A stretch of DNA of 64,000 nucleotides, taken from Mesorhizobium sp. (GTDB lineage: Bacteria; Pseudomonadota; Alphaproteobacteria; Rhizobiales; Rhizobiaceae). Numbering within the stretch: position 1 is the stretch's first letter; every line of letters starts with the position of its first letter. Positions 58,731-64,000 of the stretch are shown here, one piece after another. The stretch covers positions 289,521 to 353,520 of the forward strand of contig SAQE01000002.1 of the NCBI GenBank assembly GCA_004020545.1. The letters run 5' to 3'. A program made the translations under genes and the position numbers. Under the pieces are notes generated by a model. The model had not been told where the DNA came from. It ran no database searches and saw nothing but the letters and a program-made list of their open reading frames with translations.

Positions 58731-59066
58731 AAAAAGGGGGAGAAGGTGGAGGTTTCTGTTGCCAGGTACCTCCGAACCCCGCCTAGAAGTGCGAACCTCT
58801 AGGGCTTGATTTGAAGCGTTCGCACTGCATTAAGCAGCGAGACGAGCTTCCGCATAGTTGTCGTTGGCAACTATAAGTTTAGCCCGATGACGGTGGTACA
58901 ATGCCGAGCAAAAGTACGATCTTTACACCTTCGTCGATCCTATTTCGCCCCCAGCAAAAGCCGCTCCTTCATCCAGAGCGGTTTTTGGTGGAGGCGCCGG
59001 GTACCGCCCCCGGGTCCGAACGGCTTATTTCATCGCCTGTTTATCGCCATAGTCGGTCAAGCCGAC
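58731..59066 (-). ncRNA. ssrA: tmRNA, circularly permuted two-piece form
   Basis: Rescues stalled ribosomes. On the minus strand the tag ORF at 58868-58830 encodes ANDNYAEARLAA and a TAA stop. The coding piece starts GGGGGCG at 58952; this pairs with CGCCTCC just before the ACCA that ends the acceptor piece at 58986. The acceptor piece lies upstream, beginning near a GTCGG/CCGAC hairpin (59052-59066), with a possible -10 CTATAT at 59074-59079. Bases 58953-58985 are the spacer removed in processing. The coding piece ends in a hairpin and T-run near 58731. The acceptor's T-loop reads GGCGGTA rather than a TTCRA form. Confidence 0.92.
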
Positions 59067-59273
59067 GAAAAGAATATAGGGACCGATCATGGAAAATGGA
59101 AGGCCAAACCGGCACTTGTCCCCGGCGCCAAACTCGACAGCCGAGGGTTGACTTGCGCGCTTACTCAATCGAAGCTCCGCCGGCGATGAGGAATCTCTGA
59201 CCTAGCGCACAGGTTGCGCGGCGCGCCACAAGCCTCATCGACCGGATCCGTGGCGCCGACGAGGGGAAGTTTG

Positions 59274-59585
59274 ATGGCCGACTATCTTGCGGATGTGAAG
59301 AAATACGATGCCGGCGTCAGCGCCGACGCGGTCGAGAAGATCGTCAAGCATCTGGGCATCGCACTCAGGAACCGCGATTCCGCGCTGGTGTCTTGCACCG
59401 ACCCGAAGGAACTCGAGCGCGTTCGGGAGAACTGGGTCGGCAAGAAGCTCGGCATCGCCGATGCCGCCAAGGCCGACGCCTCGATCGAGAAAGTCTGCAA
59501 GGCGATGGCCGCCGACAACACCAAGAGCCGCGTGACCTTCTACTATCTGGTGGCGAAGGATCTGGGCAAGCTGGGTTCTCTCTGA
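59274..59585 (+). CDS. DUF2853 family protein
   Basis: A 103-residue soluble, helical protein (MADYLADVKKYDAGVSADAVEKIVKHLG ... FYYLVAKDLGKLGSL), matching DUF2853, a family of unknown role. GAGGGGAAG precedes ATG 59274. It has one conserved cysteine pair (C-T-D and VCKAM). It lies just behind ssrA on the opposite strand and ahead of thyA. Confidence 0.83.
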   Translation: MADYLADVKKYDAGVSADAVEKIVKHLGIALRNRDSALVSCTDPKELERVRENWVGKKLGIADAAKADASIEKVCKAMAADNTKSRVTFYYLVAKDLGKLGSL

Positions 59586-59723
59586 GCGTGGCAGCCGGCA
59601 CGCCGTCGTGCCGGCGCGCCCTGGATTCTCCGGCGCACGATCCACATCTGTGACGGGCTTTACGGTGTTCGACCGACGGCCAGTCGGTTATGATCATCTG
59701 TCATCCGAATCGAGGCAGAGCCG

Positions 59724-60518
59724 ATGCGCCAATATCTCGACCTGTTGAAGCATGTGCTGGAAAACGGCGCCGACCGTGGCGACCGCACCGGCACAGGCAC
59801 GCGCTCGGTGTTCGGCTATCAGATGCGCTTCGACCTTTCACGCGGCTTCCCGGTCACCACCACCAAGAAGCTGCACCTGAAGTCGATCATCCACGAGCTT
59901 CTGTGGTTCCTGGCCGGCGACACCAACATCAAATATCTCAACGACAACGGCGTCACCATCTGGGACGAATGGGCCGACGAGAACGGTGACCTGGGGCCTG
60001 TCTATGGCAAGCAGTGGCGCTCCTGGCCGGACGGGCATGGCGGCGGGATCGACCAGATTGCTGGCCTTCTCAACGAGATACGCAAGAATCCCAATTCGCG
60101 CCGGCTGATCGTCTCGGCCTGGAACCCGGCCGAGGTGGAGGCGATGGCGCTGCCGCCCTGCCACTGCCTGTTCCAGTTCTACGTCTCGGAGGGCCGACTC
60201 TCCTGCCAGCTTTACCAGCGCTCGGCCGACATCTTCCTCGGCGTGCCGTTCAACATCGCTTCATACGCCTTGCTGACCATGATGGTGGCGCAGGTCACCG
60301 GACTGAAGCCCGGCGACTTCGTTCACACACTTGGCGACGCGCATCTTTATTCGAACCATTTCGAGCAGGCGCGCGAGCAGATGCAGCGCACGCCGAAGCC
60401 GCTGCCGACGATGTGGATCAATCCGGAGGTGAAGGATCTTTTTGCCTTCCGCTTCGAGGATTTCCGCCTCGAGAACTATTTTGCCGACGCGAGCATCAAG
60501 GCACCTATTGCAGTGTAG
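59724..60518 (+). CDS. thyA: Thymidylate synthase ThyA
   Basis: Makes dTMP from dUMP using methylene-tetrahydrofolate. 264 residues, the same length as E. coli ThyA, with catalytic Cys146 in [12 protein letters not shown], the [10 protein letters not shown] phosphate-binding segment before it, and [22 protein letters not shown] after it. Intact and unremarkable. Confidence 0.98.
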   Translation: MRQYLDLLKHVLENGADRGDRTGTGTRSVFGYQMRFDLSRGFPVTTTKKLHLKSIIHELLWFLAGDTNIKYLNDNGVTIWDEWADENGDLGPVYGKQWRSWPDGHGGGIDQIAGLLNEIRKNPNSRRLIVSAWNPAEVEAMALPPCHCLFQFYVSEGRLSCQLYQRSADIFLGVPFNIASYALLTMMVAQVTGLKPGDFVHTLGDAHLYSNHFEQAREQMQRTPKPLPTMWINPEVKDLFAFRFEDFRLENYFADASIKAPIAV

Positions 60519-60547
60519 GGGCCTCAACCACGCGGGGCGCGCCAGCA

Positions 60548-60757
60548 TCAATCGATCCCGACCATGACGTCGGAGGCCTTGATCACCGCATAGGCCTGCT
60601 TGCCTTTTTCAAGCAGCAGGTCGGCAACCGCTTCATTGGTGATCGAAGCGGTGACGATGGCGCCGCCGTCGATGTCGATCCTGACATGCGAGGTGGTCGC
60701 TCCCTTGACGATCTCGGTGACCTTGCCCTTCAGGATATTGCGGGCGCTGATCTTCAT
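60548..60757 (-). CDS. mop: Mop-type molybdopterin/molybdate-binding (TOBE) protein
   Basis: A 69-residue single TOBE-domain molbindin: MKISARNILKGKVTEIVKGATTSHVRIDIDGG, then VTASITNEAVADLLLEKGKQAYAVIKASDVMV. Such proteins bind molybdate and may store or buffer it. GAGGAG precedes ATG 60757. It is divergent from modA, and the shared region holds a hairpin and a candidate Mo-box. Confidence 0.9.
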   Translation of the reverse strand: MKISARNILKGKVTEIVKGATTSHVRIDIDGGAIVTASITNEAVADLLLEKGKQAYAVIKASDVMVGID

Positions 60758-60812
60758 TTGCCTCTCCTCGCTGTATCGAATGGGCTTCATCGTAGGCTGG
60801 GAGGACCCCGCC

Positions 60813-60850
60813 TAACAATGGCTTCGAGGCTAAAAAGCCTTCCATTGTTA
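60813..60850. promoter_or_regulatory. Inverted repeat in the mop-modA control region
   Basis: Perfect 9-bp arms TAACAATGG (60813-60821) and CCATTGTTA (60842-60850), enclosing a second hairpin GGCT-AAAA-AGCC. It sits between the divergent mop and modA genes and overlaps the candidate Mo-box. It could be a regulator site or a leader RNA structure. Confidence 0.5.
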
Positions 60851-60869
60851 TGTTCATCCGGATATATCG
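60846..60869. promoter_or_regulatory. Candidate Mo-box (ModE site) ahead of modA
   Basis: Half sites TGTTAT and ATATCG are separated by 12 bases, close to the enteric ModE operator pattern CGTTAT-N12-ATAACG. It lies 46-69 bases before the modA ATG. The match is partial. Confidence 0.4.
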
Positions 60870-60914
60870 GTCAAAAGCATTGAGCCGAACGGACTTTCAA
60901 CAGGGAGAGGTTTC

Positions 60915-61709
60915 ATGACGGGCAAGGGCTTTGGGTTGAAGGCGTTCGCCACCGGCGGACTGGCGGCAGCGTTGATGGCGGCCGTGCCGGCGGCCCGTGC
61001 CGACGACAAGGTGGTCGTGTTCGCCGCGGCCAGCCTCAAGGACGCGCTCGATGCGGTCAACAAGGCCTGCGAGCCGGAGGTCGGCGAGGCGGCGACCATT
61101 TCCTACGCGGCAAGCTCGGCGCTGGCCAAGCAGATCGAAGGCGGCGCGCCGGCAGACGTTTTCGTCTCGGCCGACCTCGACTGGATGAAATATCTTTCCG
61201 ACAAGAAGCTGACCAAGCCGGACACCGAAGTGAAGCTGCTCGGCAACCAGATCGTGCTGGTGGCGCCGAAGGATTCCACGGTCGAGGTGAAGGTCGAGAA
61301 AGGCTTCGATCTCGCCAAGCTCATCGGCGACGGCAGGCTCGCAATGGGCGACGTCAAGGCTGTTCCGGCCGGCAAATACGGCAAGGCGGCGCTGGAATCG
61401 CTGGGCGTCTGGTCGTCGGTCGAAGGCAAGGTCGCGCAGGCCGAGAACGTGCGCGCCGCGCTGAAGCTGGTGTCGACGGGCGAGGCCCCGCTCGGCATCG
61501 TCTACGCCACCGACGCGCATGCCGAAAAGGGCGTGAAGGTTGTCGGAACCTTCCCCGAGGATTCGCATCCGCCGATCATCTACCCGATTGCCCAGACAGC
61601 GGATTCGAAGGACAAGGATACGGCTGCCTTCCTGAAGTGCGTCGAGTCGGCCAAGGCTGCCGTGCTCTTCAAGGAACAGGGTTTTACGGTGCTCGCGCCG
61701 AGCAACTGA
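60915..61709 (+). CDS. modA: ModA, molybdate-binding protein
   Basis: Periplasmic receptor of the molybdate ABC importer, 264 residues. The signal peptide ends ARA at residue 29. Family motifs VVVFAAASLKDALDAV, SSALAKQIEGGAPADVFVSAD and GIVYATDAHA carry the oxyanion-binding residues. It is followed by modB 19 bases later. Confidence 0.95.
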   Translation: MTGKGFGLKAFATGGLAAALMAAVPAARADDKVVVFAAASLKDALDAVNKACEPEVGEAATISYAASSALAKQIEGGAPADVFVSADLDWMKYLSDKKLTKPDTEVKLLGNQIVLVAPKDSTVEVKVEKGFDLAKLIGDGRLAMGDVKAVPAGKYGKAALESLGVWSSVEGKVAQAENVRAALKLVSTGEAPLGIVYATDAHAEKGVKVVGTFPEDSHPPIIYPIAQTADSKDKDTAAFLKCVESAKAAVLFKEQGFTVLAPSN

Positions 61710-61728
61710 GAAAGACCTTACACCGCAT

Positions 61729-62433
61729 ATGAGTTGGCTGCTGGACCTCACTCCCGACGAATGGAATGCGGTCCGGCTGTCGATCAAGGTGGCAACGGTG
61801 GCGATGCTCGCCAGCCTGCCGCCCGGCATCCTGATCGCGCTGCTGCTGGCCCGGGGGCGGTTCTGGGGCAAGACCTTGCTCAACGGGCTGGTGCATCTGC
61901 CGCTGATCCTGCCGCCGGTTGTCACCGGCTATCTGCTGCTGCTGACTTTCGGCAAGCGTGGCCCCGCCGGCGCCTTCCTCGCCGAGCATTTCGGCATCGT
62001 CTTTTCGTTCCGCTGGACGGGCGCGGCGCTCGCCTGCGGGGTGATGGGCTTTCCGCTGATGGTGCGGGCGATCCGGCTGTCGATCGAGGCGGTCGACCGC
62101 AAGATGGAGGCAGCCGCCGGCACCCTCGGCGCCAATCCGCCTTGGGTTTTCGCCACCATCACCCTGCCGCTGATCCTGCCCGGCCTGATCGCCGGCGCGA
62201 TCCTTTCCTTCGCCAAGGCGATGGGCGAGTTCGGCGCTACGATCACCTTCGTCTCCAACATCCCCAACGAGACGCAGACGCTGCCCTCGGCGATCTATAC
62301 CTTCACGCAGGTGCCAGGCGGCGATGCCGGGGCGCTGAGACTGACGCTGATCTCGATCGTCATCTCCATGGTGGCGCTGGTCGCCTCCGAGGTCCTTGCG
62401 CGGCGCGTCGGCCGGCGGATGGACATCGAATGA
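61729..62433 (+). CDS. modB: ModB, molybdate ABC permease
   Basis: Inner-membrane permease of 234 residues with about five helices. The EAA loop is visible as AAGTLGANPPWVFATITLPLILPGLIAGAILSFAKAMGEFGATITFV, typical of ModB. The stop overlaps modC by 4 bases (ATGA), so the two are coupled. Confidence 0.95.
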   Translation: MSWLLDLTPDEWNAVRLSIKVATVAMLASLPPGILIALLLARGRFWGKTLLNGLVHLPLILPPVVTGYLLLLTFGKRGPAGAFLAEHFGIVFSFRWTGAALACGVMGFPLMVRAIRLSIEAVDRKMEAAAGTLGANPPWVFATITLPLILPGLIAGAILSFAKAMGEFGATITFVSNIPNETQTLPSAIYTFTQVPGGDAGALRLTLISIVISMVALVASEVLARRVGRRMDIE

Positions 62434-63542
62434 CGCTATCGGTCGACATCAGCCATCGCCTCGGCGATTTCGCCGTCGAAGCGAATTTCGAAAGCGCCGG
62501 CCGGCTGACGGCGCTGTTCGGGCCGTCAGGCTCCGGCAAGTCGACGCTGATCAACCTGGTCGCCGGGCTGATCCGGCCGCAGAAGGGGCGCATCGCGGTC
62601 GACGGCCGCGTGCTGGTCGATACCGCCGCCGGCATGTTCGTGCCGATGCACAAGCGGCGGATCGGCATGGTTTTCCAGGACGCGCGGCTCTTCCCGCATA
62701 TGAGCGTCGCCGGTAATCTGCGCTACGGACGCTGGTTCACGCCGCCTGCCGAGCGCTACGCCAATATCGATGCGGTGGTCGACCTGCTCGGCATCGGCCA
62801 TCTGCTCGGCCGGCGGCCGGCGAAACTTTCGGGCGGCGAAAAGCAGCGGGTGGCGATCGGCCGTGCCCTGCTTGCCAGCCCTAAGCTCTTATTGATGGAC
62901 GAACCGCTCGCCTCGCTCGACGAAGCGCGCAAATCCGAGATCCTGCCCTATATCGAGCGGCTGCGCGACGAGACGAAGATCCCGATCGTCTATGTCAGCC
63001 ATTCCGTCGCCGAGGTGGCGAGGCTGGCGAGCGACGTGGTGGTGCTTTCGCAAGGCAAGGTTGCCGCCTTCGGCCCGGCCGAGGCGATCATGCAGCGGCT
63101 GGATCTTTTGCCGACGGAGGAGCGGGGCGAGGGCGGCGCGGTGCTCGATACCAGGGTGCTGCGTCACGACGAGGCTTTCGGCATGACGGTGTTGGGCTCG
63201 CCGGCCGGCGAGATCCGCATACCGCGTATTGCACGGCCGGTGGGATCTCCGGTGCGGCTCCGCATTCGGGCCCGCGATGTCATGATCGCGACCGAGCAGC
63301 CGGCGGGCCTCAGCGCGCTCAATATACTGGCGGGGACGATCGCCGCGGTCAGGCCGGGCGTCGGGCCCACGGTGGAAATCGCCATCGATTGCAACGGTGC
63401 AACCGTGCTGGCGCGCATCACCGAGCAGTCGAAACAGAGCCTGCGCCTTGCGCTCGGCCGCGAGGTCTTCGCGGTGATCAAGACGGTGAGCTTCGACAGC
63501 GCAACGACTGGGGCCGGGCTGCCGGCCGAGGCCGATGGTTGA
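62430..63542 (+). CDS. modC: ModC, molybdate ABC ATPase
   Basis: ATP-binding subunit of 370 residues. Walker A GPSGSGKST is at residues 31-39, signature LSGGEKQR near 133, Walker B LLLMDEPLASLD near 152. The C-terminus (about 300-370) is a TOBE domain beginning LSALNILAGTIAAV that can bind molybdate and set feedback. ATG 62430 inside modB is supported by coupling; the long frame above is antisense-like noise. Confidence 0.95.
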   Translation: MTLSVDISHRLGDFAVEANFESAGRLTALFGPSGSGKSTLINLVAGLIRPQKGRIAVDGRVLVDTAAGMFVPMHKRRIGMVFQDARLFPHMSVAGNLRYGRWFTPPAERYANIDAVVDLLGIGHLLGRRPAKLSGGEKQRVAIGRALLASPKLLLMDEPLASLDEARKSEILPYIERLRDETKIPIVYVSHSVAEVARLASDVVVLSQGKVAAFGPAEAIMQRLDLLPTEERGEGGAVLDTRVLRHDEAFGMTVLGSPAGEIRIPRIARPVGSPVRLRIRARDVMIATEQPAGLSALNILAGTIAAVRPGVGPTVEIAIDCNGATVLARITEQSKQSLRLALGREVFAVIKTVSFDSATTGAGLPAEADG

Positions 63543-63556
63543 CGAAAGGGCAATAC

Positions 63557-63579
63557 CGCTATGTTACATTGGAATAGCG
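63557..63579. promoter_or_regulatory. Candidate Mo-box ahead of the modE-like gene
   Basis: A perfect 6-bp inverted repeat CGCTAT (63557-63562) / ATAGCG (63574-63579) separated by 11 bases, in the 85-base gap between modC and the modE-like gene. The half sites match the ModE operator style well, which suggests autoregulation. Confidence 0.5.
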
Positions 63580-63627
63580 ATTTGGCCGCAATGGGAGTAT
63601 TTTTGACGTGACCGCGGAGGACAAGGG

Positions 63628-63969
63628 ATGCCGTCGCTGAGCCTGCGGATAAACCTCGATCCCGACGGGCGGATCGGCCCGGGCAAGATCGAGCTTTTGG
63701 AGCAGATCGCCGCCTTCGGCTCTATATCTGCCGCGGCGCGCGGCATGGAGATGTCCTACAAGCACGCCTGGGACCTCGTCGAGGACATGAACCGTGTGTT
63801 CGGCAAGCCGCTGGTGGCGGCGCAGACCGGCGGCAAGAAGGGCGGCGGCGCGCAATTGACGCCGGTGGGCCTCGCCGTGGTCAGCCGCTTCAGGGCCATC
63901 GAGCGTGCCGCCGCTTCGGCTGCCGCGGTCCATATGCAGGCTTTGCAGGCGGAGATCGATGCTGAGTAG
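63628..63969 (+). CDS. ModE-like regulator, DNA-binding domain only
   Basis: A 113-residue winged-helix protein: IGPGKIELLEQIAAFGSISAAARGMEMSYKHAWDLVEDMNRVFG with the LysR-type HTH of ModE, then GGGAQLTPVGLAVVSRFRAIERAA. Full ModE (about 260 residues) has two C-terminal molybdate-binding TOBE domains that are missing here, so molybdate sensing may depend on another partner such as the Mop protein. It sits directly after modABC. Confidence 0.88.
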   Translation: MPSLSLRINLDPDGRIGPGKIELLEQIAAFGSISAAARGMEMSYKHAWDLVEDMNRVFGKPLVAAQTGGKKGGGAQLTPVGLAVVSRFRAIERAAASAAAVHMQALQAEIDAE

Positions 63970-63972
63970 GCA

Positions 63973-64000
63973 GGGGAGTAGGGGAGTAGGGGAGTAGGGG
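63973..64000 (+). repeat. 8-bp tandem repeat running to the window end
   Basis: Three full copies and half a fourth of GGGGAGTA, starting 3 bases after the modE-like stop codon and cut off by the window edge. The true copy number is unknown. Confidence 0.9.

Noticed and set aside
58887-59200. Two overlapping ~100-residue plus-strand frames
   Set aside because: They run antisense across the tmRNA gene and have no family likeness.
63603-63608. TTGACG as a -35 box for the modE-like gene
   Set aside because: It is only about 20 bases before the ATG, which leaves no room for a -10 and a leader.

Overview
The window looks like ordinary chromosome from a high-GC member of the Hyphomicrobiales (Rhizobiales), most likely Mesorhizobium or a close Phyllobacteriaceae relative. 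The evidence is the rhizobial order of the division and cell-wall cluster, a circularly permuted two-piece tmRNA with the tag ANDNYAEARLAA, the sspB-DUF4169-RHH gene trio, the protein styles, and several short palindromic repeats of the kind common in that group. Identification is from gene content only; no search was run.

Layout. 1-11867: division/cell-wall cluster on the + strand (mraY partial, murD, ftsW, murG, murC, murB, ddl, ftsQ, ftsA, ftsZ), continued to 18958 by lpxC, bamD, recN, ligA and a DUF2461 gene. 19153-28060: mixed housekeeping and accessory genes (AzlCD exporter, aminopeptidase P, prmA, SCO1, creA, hexapeptide acyltransferase, low-affinity iron permease, SDR, TMEM175-like channel). 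28200-32494: MFS and MATE transporters and a secreted esterase-like protein. 32813-39001: a LacI-regulated catabolic operon (Gfo/Idh dehydrogenase, TIM-barrel isomerase, and a three-gene sugar ABC importer) with a visible promoter and twin operator. 39011-41677: a UvrD/PcrA helicase carrying an apparent in-frame palindromic repeat insertion. 41858-50112: PQQ glucose dehydrogenase, dienelactone hydrolase, an Lrp/RhtA-type exporter pair, thioesterase, FAD-linked oxidase and a DyP peroxidase. 50325-54290: a giant AsmA protein. 54291-54829: decayed DNA holding a broken MarR gene and a probable ClC channel tail. 54830-58642: RHH, DUF4169, SspB, a TetR/Bcr-CflA efflux pair and an AAA ATPase. 58731-59066: ssrA (tmRNA, minus strand). 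59274-63969: DUF2853, thyA, and a molybdate locus (mop, modABC, and a short ModE-like regulator) with two candidate Mo-boxes. The window ends inside an 8-bp tandem repeat.

How it works together. The first 19 kb makes and inserts lipid II, builds the Z-ring, makes lipid A and assembles outer-membrane proteins, with overlapping start/stop codons showing translational coupling through most of mraY-murB and ddl-ftsA. The 33-39 kb operon looks like uptake and oxidation of a sugar or cyclitol whose identity cannot be read from sequence. The 60-64 kb locus imports molybdate and is probably shut off by its own ModE-type protein. No CRISPR array, prophage, insertion sequence, tRNA or rRNA was found. 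The most unusual points are the repeat inside uvrD, the paired inverted repeats, the Mo-box/short-ModE arrangement, and the triple direct repeat ahead of the Bcr/CflA pump. I did not see a clearly new multi-gene system; the sugar operon is the best candidate for undescribed chemistry.
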